A stretch of DNA of 11,839 nucleotides from JBEIFW01 sp040382215 (GTDB taxonomy: Bacteria > Actinomycetota > Acidimicrobiia > Acidimicrobiales > Ilumatobacteraceae): assembly GCA_040382215.1 (NCBI GenBank), contig JBEIFW010000112.1, positions 1-11,839 of the forward strand, written 5' to 3'. A model generated the notes under the pieces. It worked only from the letters and a program-made list of their open reading frames with translations. It ran no database searches and was not told where the DNA came from. Made by a program: the position numbers and the translations under genes. This document shows positions 1 through 7,266 of the stretch, piece by piece; within the stretch, counting starts at the first letter, position 1, and each line of letters starts with the position of its first letter.

Positions 1-81
1 CCCCCGCCGCGGTGTGGCGGCCACACGCCCCCGCCGCATTGCACGAACCCACGCGCGGGGACTAGGCCCGGGTGTGCGTCG

Positions 82-119
82 GGGGGGTGGTACCGGGCTC
101 TGGCCCGGCCCAACCCCCC
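82..119 (-). terminator. Terminator-like hairpin after the CoxL-like gene
   Basis: A long imperfect inverted repeat lies 9 to 46 bases past the stop of the minus-strand molybdo-enzyme gene. The inner stem is a perfect 6-bp CCGGGC/GCCCGG pair (93-98 with 103-108) around a 4-base loop. An outer run of G (82-87) pairs with a run of C (114-119), with small internal mismatches between. No T-tract follows on either strand, so a classical intrinsic terminator is not shown. It could still act as a GC-rich actinobacterial terminator or an mRNA 3' stabiliser. The rest of 1-127 holds a small palindrome at 12-26 (GTGTGGC/GCCACAC) and no gene I can support. Confidence 0.4.
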
Positions 120-127
120 GGCGACGA

Positions 128-2407
128 TCAGCCCTGAGCGGCTTGGACGGCCCGCCACACCCGCTCGGCGGTGAGCGGCATATCGATGTGGCGCACCCCG
201 AGGTGCGACACGGCATCGACCACCGCCGACTGCACCGCCGGGGTGGAGCCGATGGTGCCCGACTCGCCGATTCCCTTGGCGCCCAACGGGTTCACGTGCG
301 TCGGAGTCTCCATGTGGATGATCTCGAAGCTCGGGAGCTCGGCGGCCGAAATGAAGGCGTAGTCCGCCAGGTTGCCCGTGATCGGGTTGCCGTCGTCGTC
401 GTAGCGCACCTCCTCGAGGAGCGCCTGCGCCGCACCCTGAGCGATACCGCCGTGGATCTGGCCTTCGAGCAGCAGCGGGTTCAGCACTCGACCGGCATCG
501 TCGCAGGCGATGTGGCGCACCAGGCGAACCTGACCCGTCTCGGTATCCACCTCGACGACGGCGAGGTGGGCACCGAACGGGAACGTGGGCATCGAGGCCG
601 AGAACGTGGTGTCAACCTTGAGCGATTCGTGATCCGAGGCCGCGAGCTCGACCCAGGTGCGGGCCACCGACGGCGTGCCGGCGACGTGGAATGCCCCGGC
701 ATCCTTGTCGAGCACGATGTCGTCCTTGGCCGCCTCGAGCAATCGGGCGGCGACGTCCCGGGCCTTGTCGACGAGCTCGACCGCCGCCTTCTGGACTGCG
801 GCGCCGCCCTGCTGCAGCGAGCGGGAGCCCATCGTGCCGCCGCCGACGGGCACCAGGTCGGTGTCGCCCCAGACCACGTCGATGCGGTCCATCGGGATGC
901 CGGTCTCCTCGGAGGCCAACATCGACCATGCCGTCACGTGGCCCTGCCCGTGGGGGGACGTGCCGGTGTAGACGATCGCCCGCCCGTCGGGCAGGACTTC
1001 GATCTTGGCGGTCTCCCCCATCGGGGGTACGCCACCGGTGATCTCCACGTAGACGCTCACCCCGATGCCGAGCTGCACCCGGTCGCCGCCGGACCGGCGG
1101 CGGGCCTGGTCGGCCCGCAGCGCCGCATAGTCCCCGGCGGCGAGCACCCGGTTCAGGGACTCCTCGTAGTCGCCGACGTCGTAGGTCTGGCCGACGGTGG
1201 TGGTGTGCGGGGTGTCGAACTTGGCGATCAGGTTCTTGCGGCGCACGTCGACGGGATCCATGCCGATCTCGGCTGCGAACAGGTCCATCGCCCGCTCGAC
1301 GGCGGCGGTGGCTTCGGGTCGGCCGGCGCCCCGGTAGGCGACCGTCGGCGTGGTGTTCGTGACGATGGAGTACGTGACGCACTCGATCTTCGGGATCGCG
1401 TACACACCCGACGACATCGGGCGGGTCATGAACGGGGCGAGAATCGTGCCCATGTCGGCGTAGGCGCCCGAGTCCTGGAGGACCTCGAGCCGGTACGCCT
1501 TGACCGTACCGTCGCGGTCGCCGCCGATGGCGACGCGCTGGACCTGACCGCGGCCATGGCCGAGGCCGAGCATCGACTCGCTGCGGGCCTCGAGGAACTT
1601 GACTGCCTTGCCGACGCGCTTGGCGATCGGGCCGAGCAGCAGTTCCTCGGGATACGCGCCGATCTTGGCGCCGAAGCCACCACCGACGTCGGGGGTGATC
1701 ACCCGGACCTTGTCGCCGTCGAGGCCGTTGGCCGCCTTGTGCGCATCGCGAGCGCCCTGGGCATGCTGCGTCGACAGCCAGACGTGAAGCCGGTCGCCGA
1801 CCCAAGCCGCCGCTGCGCCACGCACCTCGAGCGGGCACGGCGCCACACGCTGATTGACCACGCGCTCGCGCACGACGACCTCGCAGCCCTCGAAGAACTC
1901 GTCGCCGGTCACGTCGGGCATGCCGAGCGCCGTCGAGGCGAACACGACGTTGCTCCCCGCCGTCGGGTAGAGCAGCGTCGGCGAGGCCATCGCAGCCTCC
2001 ATCTCGACGAGCACCTCGAGCGGCTCGATCTCGATCTCGACGAGCGCAAGGGCGTCTTCCCCCTGCTCGGGCCGCTTGGTCACGATGGCGACGATCGGCT
2101 CACCGACGTAGCGCACCTTGTCGGAGGCGAGCAGCGTACGGGCGACGGTTGGGTTGAACGGTGCCGGAACCGGCTGGAGGCCCAGGTCGGCGGCGGTGAA
2201 CACGGCGACCACACCTGGAGCCGCAGCGGCCGCAGAGGTGTCGATCGAGGTGATGCTGCCGTGAGCGACGGACGACCGGACATAGGTGACGTACAGCGCG
2301 CCTTCGAGCAGGGGCTCGCGCAGGTCGGCCAGGTACTCACCACCGGTGGTCAGGAACTTGGGGTCCTCTTTGCGAAGGACGCGGTTGCCGAGGATGCTGC
2401 CGGGCAT
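128..2407 (-). CDS. Xanthine dehydrogenase family, molybdopterin-binding large subunit (CoxL-like, form II type)
   Basis: The 759-residue product matches the full length of the large, molybdenum-cofactor-binding subunit of the xanthine dehydrogenase / CO dehydrogenase family. An N-terminal hammerhead-type domain (about 20-130) precedes the cofactor-binding domains. Visible motifs are GGGFGAK (242-248), AYRGAGR (357-363), the SPHGQGH stretch (484-490) and KGIGESG (711-717), whose Glu715 is the expected catalytic base. True aerobic CO dehydrogenase (form I) carries AYRCSFR at the second motif. AYRGAGR marks the form II group, whose substrates are mostly unknown, so CO oxidation should not be assumed. 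The ATG has GGGGAG about 5 bases upstream. The gene lies 40 bases after the FtsB-like gene and may be co-transcribed; a TAAGGT -10-like motif (2445-2450) overlaps that gene's stop and could serve this one alone. The iron-sulfur and FAD partner subunits are not in the window. They may lie beyond position 1 or elsewhere. Confidence 0.93.
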   Translation of the reverse strand: MPGSILGNRVLRKEDPKFLTTGGEYLADLREPLLEGALYVTYVRSSVAHGSITSIDTSAAAAAPGVVAVFTAADLGLQPVPAPFNPTVARTLLASDKVRYVGEPIVAIVTKRPEQGEDALALVEIEIEPLEVLVEMEAAMASPTLLYPTAGSNVVFASTALGMPDVTGDEFFEGCEVVVRERVVNQRVAPCPLEVRGAAAAWVGDRLHVWLSTQHAQGARDAHKAANGLDGDKVRVITPDVGGGFGAKIGAYPEELLLGPIAKRVGKAVKFLEARSESMLGLGHGRGQVQRVAIGGDRDGTVKAYRLEVLQDSGAYADMGTILAPFMTRPMSSGVYAIPKIECVTYSIVTNTTPTVAYRGAGRPEATAAVERAMDLFAAEIGMDPVDVRRKNLIAKFDTPHTTTVGQTYDVGDYEESLNRVLAAGDYAALRADQARRRSGGDRVQLGIGVSVYVEITGGVPPMGETAKIEVLPDGRAIVYTGTSPHGQGHVTAWSMLASEETGIPMDRIDVVWGDTDLVPVGGGTMGSRSLQQGGAAVQKAAVELVDKARDVAARLLEAAKDDIVLDKDAGAFHVAGTPSVARTWVELAASDHESLKVDTTFSASMPTFPFGAHLAVVEVDTETGQVRLVRHIACDDAGRVLNPLLLEGQIHGGIAQGAAQALLEEVRYDDDGNPITGNLADYAFISAAELPSFEIIHMETPTHVNPLGAKGIGESGTIGSTPAVQSAVVDAVSHLGVRHIDMPLTAERVWRAVQAAQG

Positions 2408-2447
2408 TCGAGCTCCCCCCGTAGGGACGTTCGGTGATCGTCCGACC

Positions 2448-2867
2448 TTATCCGGCGGTGGTGCTCGGGGTTCCAGCGGGAGCGGTGGTGCCGTCGTTGA
2501 CGCGTGACTCGAGCACCCCCTGGACGAGGGTGAACGGCCACCGGGCCGGCAGCGAGGTGATGGGACCTTCGGGTTGGACCACGACGGCGATCACCCCCGG
2601 CGGCACGCGCTGATGCTGCTCACGGGCGGCGGTGAGCACGGCGACCGGCTGTTCGAGCGCGCTCACCTGCGTGCGCAGGCGCTCGTTCTCGGTCCGGATC
2701 GTGGCCAGGCGGTCCGAGGTGCCCTCGTACCGGTCCCGCTGGTCGAACAGCGTCTGGGTCGGCTTGACGAGGAGCAGGGCGAGCACTGCGGCGACAGCGA
2801 CGAGCAACCCCAGCCAGGCGAGCACGACGGCAGGCCGGCGCGCCCGCCGGCGCTGGACGGCGGTCAC
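2448..2867 (-). CDS. FtsB/DivIC-like septum formation initiator family protein
   Basis: The 139-residue product is a small bitopic membrane protein. A basic N-terminus (RRRARR) is followed by one hydrophobic segment (about 12-34). A heptad-like coiled-coil region (about 40-80) follows, with the family-like AREQ motif and a short globular tail (PPGVIAVVVQPEG, 89-101). The end is rich in Thr, Ala and Pro. This is the FtsB/DivIC layout: in known members the extracytoplasmic coiled coil bridges division proteins such as FtsL and FtsQ/DivIB. The GTG start at 2867 overlaps the enolase stop as GTGA, which suggests translational coupling. The same frame stays open much further upstream, but that part is only the antiparallel-frame shadow of enolase. 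Position directly after eno is a conserved actinobacterial arrangement and supports the call. The tail after residue 100 is less conserved and is not a recognised domain. Confidence 0.85.
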   Translation of the reverse strand: MTAVQRRRARRPAVVLAWLGLLVAVAAVLALLLVKPTQTLFDQRDRYEGTSDRLATIRTENERLRTQVSALEQPVAVLTAAREQHQRVPPGVIAVVVQPEGPITSLPARWPFTLVQGVLESRVNDGTTAPAGTPSTTAG

Positions 2868-4153
2868 GAGCGGCGACCGCCGCGCACCAGGGCCCCCCGG
2901 CCGCGATAGGCCGCCGCCTCGCCGAGATCGTCCTCGATTCGCAGGAGCTGGTTGTACTTGGCCACCCGATCGCTGCGGGCGGGCGCACCGGTCTTGATCT
3001 GGCCGCAGTTCGTCGCGACGGCGAGGTCGGCGATCGTGGCGTCCTCGGTCTCGCCGGAGCGGTGGGACATCACCGCGGTGTAGCCCGAAGACCGGGCGAG
3101 CTCGACCGCCTCGAGGGTCTCGGTGAGGGTGCCGATCTGGTTGACCTTCACCAGGATCGAGTTGGCGACGCCCCGCTCGATACCGAGCGCAAGCCGCTCG
3201 GAGTTCGTGACGAACAGGTCGTCGCCGACGAGTTGCGTGCGGTTGCCCACCGCAGCGGTGAGCGCCGACCATCCGTCCCAGTCGTCTTCGGCCATGCCGT
3301 CCTCGATCGACACGATCGGGTACGTGTCGACGAGGCGGGCCCAATACGCCACGAGCTGGGCGGAGCTGAGCACCTTGCCTTCGCCCTTGAGGTGATAGAC
3401 GCCGTCGCGGAACAGCTCGCTCATCGCCGGGTCGAGCGCGATGGCGATCTGCTCCCCGGGCACGTAGCCGGCCTGGCGGACGGCTTCGATGAGGAACCGG
3501 ATGGCGTCTTCGTTGCTCGGCAGGTCCGGGGCGAAGCCGCCCTCGTCGCCGACCGCGGTGGCCAGGCCCCGGTCCTTCAGCAGGCGCTTCAAGACGTGGT
3601 ACGTCTCGACCCCCCAGCGCAGCCCCTCGGAGAACGAGGCCGCACCGACCGGCATGATCATGAACTCCTGCAGGTCGATCGAGTTGTCAGCGTGGGCGCC
3701 GCCGTTGATGACGTTCATCATCGGGACGGGCAGGACGTGAGCGTTGGCGCCGCCGATGTAGCGATACAACGGCACGGCGAGCTCGGTGGCGGCCGCCTTG
3801 GCGACCGCGAGCGAGACCCCGAGGATCGCGTTCGCACCGAGGCGGCCTTTCGCGTCCGTGCCGTCGAGGCCGATCAGCTCTGCGTCGAGCACCCGCTGGT
3901 CGAGCGCGTCGAGACCCACGACGGTGTCACGGATCTCCCCGTTGACGGCGTCGACCGCACCGAGCACACCTTTGCCGGCGTAGCGCGGACCGCCGTCACG
4001 GCGCTCGACGGCCTCGTGCTCACCGGTCGACGCGCCCGACGGCACGATCGCTCGGCCCCGCGCCCCGGACTCCAGCAGGATCTCGACTTCGACGGTGGGA
4101 TTCCCGCGGGAGTCGAGGACCTCCCGTCCGATCACGTGCTCGATCTCGCTCAC
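2864..4153 (-). CDS. eno: Enolase (phosphopyruvate hydratase)
   Basis: Enolase interconverts 2-phosphoglycerate and phosphoenolpyruvate in glycolysis in the cytoplasm. The 429-residue length is normal. All key elements are visible: DSRGNPTVEVE near the N-terminus (14-24), SGASTGEHEA (39-48), and GDEGGFAPD with the catalytic Glu204. The metal ligands are Asp241 (ALDPA), Glu284 (SIEDG) and Asp311 (VGDDLFVTN). Lys336 (KVNQIGT) is the general base, followed by SHRSGETED (363-371) and Lys387 (KTGAP). The GTG at 4153 gives the canonical N-terminus. No Shine-Dalgarno is evident, but a TAGGGT motif sits 8 bases before the GTG, so a leaderless transcript is possible. The stop overlaps the GTG of the FtsB-like gene by four bases. 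The C-terminal 15 or so residues (RGRGALVRGGRRS) are unusually rich in Arg and Gly. Confidence 0.98.
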   Translation of the reverse strand: MSEIEHVIGREVLDSRGNPTVEVEILLESGARGRAIVPSGASTGEHEAVERRDGGPRYAGKGVLGAVDAVNGEIRDTVVGLDALDQRVLDAELIGLDGTDAKGRLGANAILGVSLAVAKAAATELAVPLYRYIGGANAHVLPVPMMNVINGGAHADNSIDLQEFMIMPVGAASFSEGLRWGVETYHVLKRLLKDRGLATAVGDEGGFAPDLPSNEDAIRFLIEAVRQAGYVPGEQIAIALDPAMSELFRDGVYHLKGEGKVLSSAQLVAYWARLVDTYPIVSIEDGMAEDDWDGWSALTAAVGNRTQLVGDDLFVTNSERLALGIERGVANSILVKVNQIGTLTETLEAVELARSSGYTAVMSHRSGETEDATIADLAVATNCGQIKTGAPARSDRVAKYNQLLRIEDDLGEAAAYRGRGALVRGGRRS

Positions 4154-4171
4154 GTGCGGCGACCCTAGTGG
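4154..4171 (-). promoter_or_regulatory. Possible leaderless promoter of eno (-10 TAGGGT)
   Basis: On the minus strand TAGGGT (4162-4167) matches the actinobacterial -10 pattern TANNNT and ends 8 bases before the GTG of eno. Transcription starting about 7 bases after it would give a leaderless or nearly leaderless message, which fits the lack of a Shine-Dalgarno. No convincing -35 is seen. The call rests only on motif and position. Confidence 0.3.
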
Positions 4172-4244
4172 CGCAACGGGCCCGGCCGGGGGACAGCGCT
4201 GGCCGGCGACGCGGCAAGCGCCCGTGGTGTTCGCCACGTCGAGC

Positions 4245-4271
4245 CGGGTCGGTGCCTGGCCGGGCGACCCG
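4245..4271 (-). other. Inverted repeat directly after mazG stop
   Basis: A perfect 7-bp inverted repeat, CGGGTCG (4245-4251) and CGACCCG (4265-4271), with a 13-base loop, abuts the mazG stop codon in the 118-base mazG-eno gap. No T-tract follows. It may be a weak terminator or an RNA-processing site that separates mazG from eno expression, or chance in GC-rich DNA. The rest of the gap shows no gene. Confidence 0.25.
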
Positions 4272-5780
4272 TCACGCTGAGCGCTGCCCCTCGGCTCGCT
4301 TCGCGTCGTTCCACAGCGAGAGTTGCCCGGCGAGATCGAGCCGACCGAGATCGGTACCGAGCGCTTGTGCCGCAACGACCATGTGCTCGTACCGGCGGCG
4401 GAACTTCCCCGCTGCGCTGCGCGCCACCACCTCGGCGGGCACCCCGCGTCGGCGACACAGGTCCACCACGGTGCCGAGCAGGTCGCCGAGCTCCTCGGCC
4501 ACGTGGTCGTCGTCGGCCCAGGCCTCGAGCACCTCGTCGAGTTCTTCACGCACCTTGGCGACGGCCGACGCGTCGTCGGGCCAGTCGAAGCCCGAGTACT
4601 CGGCCGCGGTGCGGAACAGGTCCTGCAACAGGGCGAGTGCGGGCAGCGAGGCGGCGACCCCGGCGAACGGTTCGGCGGCGACCCCGGCGGATCTCTCCAC
4701 CGCCTTGATCGCCTCCCAGTTCCGGTGGACCTCGTCGGCGTCCGCAACCACGACCTCGCCGAACACGTGCGGATGCCGACGAACCATCTTCTCGGTGATG
4801 CCGGCGGCCACGTCGGCAAGGGTGAACCGGCCGTCCTCGGCCCCGATCGCGCTGTGCAGCACGACCTGCAGCAGTACGTCGCCGAGCTCTTCGACCATCG
4901 CCGTGTCGTCCGCCGTGCGCTCGAACTCGTCGAGGGCGTCGACGAGTTCGGCGGACTCCTCGATGAGATACCGGCGCAACGTGCCGTGGGTCTGCACGCG
5001 GTCCCACGGGCACTCGGCCCGGAGACGGCGCACCACCTCATCGAATCGGACGAGCTCGGCACCGACCGGCGCAGCGAGCGACGGGATCCACAGCGTCGTG
5101 AGGTGATCGGCGTCGATGATCCGGTCGAGGTCGTCCCAGGCCACGACAGTTACGGACTGTTCAGGCAAGCCGAGCCGCTGCAGCACGACCACGGGTTCCT
5201 CGGGAGCGAGCTCGACGGCCAGCTTGATGTCGGACAGCACGAAGCGGTCGTCACACTGGGCGACCAGCAGCGGGCCACGTTGACCGGCGGCCTCCACGGC
5301 GAATCGGTGCCCGTCGACGAGACGAACGCCGACGGCCAGCGGGTCGACGCCGAGCGCCGCCCAGGCCAGGTCGAGGAACGACATCGCCGGGACGATCTCG
5401 AGCGCGATGTCGCCGTCATGTCCGGAGCGGGCCCGGAGCAACTCGACGGTGCGCTCGGCGACGAGCGGCGACCCCGGCACCGCGTAGGCGACGTGGCCGT
5501 GCTGCTGCGCAGCCACGACGAGCCGGTTGACGATGGTGGCGTACACCGCCTCGAGCGTGGAGGCCGTGTCGTACACGTCGTCGAACGAGATCGCGACGCT
5601 TGCGTCAAGCACGGGCGATGCGCCCCGGTCACCGGGTCCGGGAACGTCGACCAGATCGACTACGTCGACGGCCGGATGGCGCCGGGTGCGCACGAACCGC
5701 ACCGGGGCGTCCGCCAGCGCCGCGCGTGCTGCCGGGGGGACGAGATCGGCGCCGGCGGGCCCGAGGCCGACGACGGTCAG
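4272..5780 (-). CDS. mazG: YabN-like fusion: tetrapyrrole-methylase-type N domain plus MazG nucleotide pyrophosphohydrolase
   Basis: MazG enzymes hydrolyse NTPs, including damaged or non-canonical ones, to NMP and pyrophosphate. From CTG 5780 the product has 502 residues, close to YabN-type fusions. Residues 1-235 form a SAM-dependent tetrapyrrole (corrin/porphyrin) methylase-like domain that opens with LTVVGLGPAG and contains RTRRHPAV and AVPGSPLVAERT. Two MazG units follow. The first carries CPWDRVQTH, EESAE (274-278) and EELGD (297-301); the second carries EELDE (412-416) and EELGD (429-433). The metal-binding EExxE and ExxD residues are intact. The first ATG/GTG/TTG in frame after the upstream TAA (near 5886-5888) is GTG 5702, which would remove 26 residues including the LTVVGLGPAG motif. 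CTG 5780, ten bases after the stop of the lipoprotein gene, is therefore the best start on homology, although no Shine-Dalgarno is visible. A conservative annotation would start at 5702. Confidence 0.93.
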   Translation of the reverse strand: MTVVGLGPAGADLVPPAARAALADAPVRFVRTRRHPAVDVVDLVDVPGPGDRGASPVLDASVAISFDDVYDTASTLEAVYATIVNRLVVAAQQHGHVAYAVPGSPLVAERTVELLRARSGHDGDIALEIVPAMSFLDLAWAALGVDPLAVGVRLVDGHRFAVEAAGQRGPLLVAQCDDRFVLSDIKLAVELAPEEPVVVLQRLGLPEQSVTVVAWDDLDRIIDADHLTTLWIPSLAAPVGAELVRFDEVVRRLRAECPWDRVQTHGTLRRYLIEESAELVDALDEFERTADDTAMVEELGDVLLQVVLHSAIGAEDGRFTLADVAAGITEKMVRRHPHVFGEVVVADADEVHRNWEAIKAVERSAGVAAEPFAGVAASLPALALLQDLFRTAAEYSGFDWPDDASAVAKVREELDEVLEAWADDDHVAEELGDLLGTVVDLCRRRGVPAEVVARSAAGKFRRRYEHMVVAAQALGTDLGRLDLAGQLSLWNDAKRAEGQRSA

Positions 5781-5790
5781 CCGGGGGCGC

Positions 5791-6357
5791 TCAGCCGACG
5801 GACGGATCGACCACCTCGAAGCTCTCGAGGCTCCAGCGACCGAAGCGCGGGTCCACGTCGATCCGACCGGCGAGATCGACCGCTTTTACCCGGAGCTCCT
5901 CGGCGTTCGGCGCCGACGTGACGGCGTTGGCCTCGGCTCCACGGGTGGCGAGGTAGTTCCGCAGGCGTTCGGGCAGCGCTGCCCACGGGTCGCCACCTTC
6001 GGCGGCCCCCTGCTTCATGAGCGCCTCGAGCCGTTGGGCCTCGGCGTCGACGTCGGCCTGGGTCGGCACCAAACCGGCCTCGCCAGCAACCCGGTGGAAC
6101 ACCTCGTACTGGGCCTGCAACGTGAGCCACGCGCGGGTGTACTCGGCCGGCACCGCACCCGGCAGGAGCCCCCGAGCGTCGAACCCCGGGCCGAAGGGCA
6201 CGCCAGCCTCAGCGAGCGCCTTGAGATCGGTGCGCAGGTCGCGGGCGCTCAACTCGTAGTCGCCGACCGTCAGTGCCGGCGGATCGACCGTGGAGCAGGC
6301 GGAGGCGCCCAGGACCACGACGGCGCTGAGGGCGAAAGCGGCGAGACGGCGAGTCAC
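5791..6357 (-). CDS. SurA-N-like lipoprotein (chaperone type, no PPIase domain seen)
   Basis: The product has 188 residues. A lipoprotein signal peptide is visible: basic VTRRL, a hydrophobic stretch, then GASAC with Cys21 as the likely lipidated residue. The mature part starts with a short VGDYELSARDL segment, followed by a helical section with features of SurA/PrsA N-terminal chaperone domains (WLTLQAQYEVFHRVAGEAG, then VPTQADVDAEAQRL). It ends with the DPRFGRWSLESFEVVDP tail typical of actinobacterial SurA-like proteins encoded next to mazG. I see no parvulin-type isomerase domain, so it is probably a binding chaperone or a structural lipoprotein rather than an isomerase. The GTG start lacks a Shine-Dalgarno, but TAGCCT lies 9 bases upstream, so leaderless expression is plausible. 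It heads the minus-strand cluster. In many actinobacteria mfd precedes this gene; here a divergent lipoprotein gene takes that place. Confidence 0.72.
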   Translation of the reverse strand: MTRRLAAFALSAVVVLGASACSTVDPPALTVGDYELSARDLRTDLKALAEAGVPFGPGFDARGLLPGAVPAEYTRAWLTLQAQYEVFHRVAGEAGLVPTQADVDAEAQRLEALMKQGAAEGGDPWAALPERLRNYLATRGAEANAVTSAPNAEELRVKAVDLAGRIDVDPRFGRWSLESFEVVDPSVG

Positions 6358-6441
6358 AGAGGGGGCAGGCTAGCCAGCGAACGCCACCCGGGGCGTGGCG
6401 CCGGTCGGTAGCGTGCGCGCCAGCACGACGAAGGAGGCTCT
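6358..6441. promoter_or_regulatory. Divergent promoter region with a 19-bp inverted repeat
   Basis: This region separates two oppositely oriented lipoprotein genes. On the minus strand TAGCCT (6367-6372) lies 9 bases before the GTG of the SurA-like gene. On the plus strand TAGCGT (6409-6414) is followed by the Shine-Dalgarno AAGGAGG (6431-6437), 4 bases before the GTG at 6442. Both six-mers fit TANNNT. Between them is the inverted repeat CGCCAC/GTGGCG (6382-6387 and 6395-6400, 7-base spacer), which is well placed to be a shared operator. No -35 boxes are convincing. The regulator, if any, is unknown. Confidence 0.35.
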
Positions 6442-7266
6442 GTGAAGGCGCTGCGACGACTCTGGGCCGCTGGGATCCTGATGACGCTCGGTGCCTGCGG
6501 TGCGGCGTCCGAGGTATCGGTGAGCCCCGTCGAGGCCACGAGCACGGTGTCACGTCCGGCAGCGAGCGCCACGACGACCCTCACGACGAGCGCCACGACG
6601 AGCGCCCCGGTGTCGACGTCCCCGGTGTCGACGTCCCCGGTGTCGACGTCCCCGGTGTCGACGTCCCCGGTGTCGACGTCCCCGGCGACAACGCGGCCCC
6701 GGATGCAAGACGCTGCGCTCGCTGCGTCGCTGGCGCTCACGGGGACCGACCTCGCCGGCCTGACGTTCCGGCTGGCCGAGGCCGGAGATCTCGTCGAGGG
6801 CACGGTGACGCTCGATGTCTGCAATGGGTCGTTCCCCTCCGAGGCGCTGCGCACGGGCCGCTACCAGCAGGTGATCGGCAAGGACGGCAACGGCATCGCA
6901 AGCGACGAGAACGTCGTGTACCGAACCGTCGCAGCCGCCACCCAGGCGATGGCAGAGATCCGTCGCGCGGCGACCAACTGCCCGGCCGACTTCGTGCCCT
7001 CGCCACTGAGCGGCGGCCTCCCGACCCGGTTCACCATCAAGGAGATCCCGCTCACGTCCGTGCCGGGTGCCGTGGCCGACGCCGTGGCGCTCGACGTTGC
7101 GCTCCTCGACCAGTCCGGCCGGCAAGCCACCTTGGTGACCGTCTACCAGCGGCGAGGCCGGGTCCTCGTCGGCATCTACGCGCGCGATCTCGACACGGCC
7201 CGTGGGCTCGTCGCAGCCTCGGCGAAGAAACTCGCTGCACTCGACCGCGCCGACGTCGGCGACTGA
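6442..7266 (+). CDS. Putative lipoprotein with PVSTS repeat linker, unknown function
   Basis: The product has 274 residues. The signal peptide (MKALRRLWAAGILMT) ends in the lipobox LGAC with Cys19, so membrane anchoring is likely. Residues 25-87 are a low-complexity Ser/Thr/Pro/Val linker with five exact PVSTS units (56-80). The folded part (about 88-274) begins MQDAALAASLALTG, contains two cysteines (Cys127 in LDVCNGSF, Cys180 in TNCPADF) that could form a disulfide, and ends in a helix rich in Ala and Lys. Layout and the DVC motif recall the sensor-like extracellular domains of actinobacterial lipoproteins and the PknH tail, but I cannot assign a family with confidence. The start is well supported: AAGGAGG lies 4 bases before the GTG. 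The gene converges on the HNH remnant, which begins just after its stop. Confidence 0.85.
   Translation: MKALRRLWAAGILMTLGACGAASEVSVSPVEATSTVSRPAASATTTLTTSATTSAPVSTSPVSTSPVSTSPVSTSPVSTSPATTRPRMQDAALAASLALTGTDLAGLTFRLAEAGDLVEGTVTLDVCNGSFPSEALRTGRYQQVIGKDGNGIASDENVVYRTVAAATQAMAEIRRAATNCPADFVPSPLSGGLPTRFTIKEIPLTSVPGAVADAVALDVALLDQSGRQATLVTVYQRRGRVLVGIYARDLDTARGLVAASAKKLAALDRADVGD
6607..6681 (+). repeat. Five perfect 15-bp tandem repeats inside the lipoprotein gene
   Basis: The unit CCGGTGTCGACGTCC occurs five times without a mismatch, in frame, encoding PVSTS each time. It is directly preceded by two copies of a 12-base unit ACGACGAGCGCC (6583-6606) that encode TTSA. Because the unit length is a multiple of three, slippage would change linker length without breaking the frame. 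Perfect identity at the third positions suggests recent expansion. Confidence 0.95.

Noticed and set aside
1..127. Possible gene end or RNA gene at the left edge
   Set aside because: Only GC-rich inverted repeats are visible. No tRNA-like fold or supported reading frame could be identified.
14..2437. Long plus-strand frame of 807 codons antisense to the molybdo-enzyme gene
   Set aside because: Its translation is Arg/Gly/Asp-rich low-meaning sequence without motifs, while the minus strand encodes a full-length known enzyme. In GC-rich DNA the antisense frame is often open by chance.
3062..4168. Plus-strand frame of 368 codons antisense to enolase
   Set aside because: No domain or motif is visible, and it is the expected shadow of the eno codon pattern.
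4323..5921. Plus-strand frame of 532 codons antisense to mazG
   Set aside because: No recognisable motif, and the opposite strand has intact MazG and methylase motifs.
6583..6681. CRISPR-like array
   Set aside because: The units are directly adjacent 12- and 15-mers without spacers and in coding frame, so this is a coding tandem repeat.
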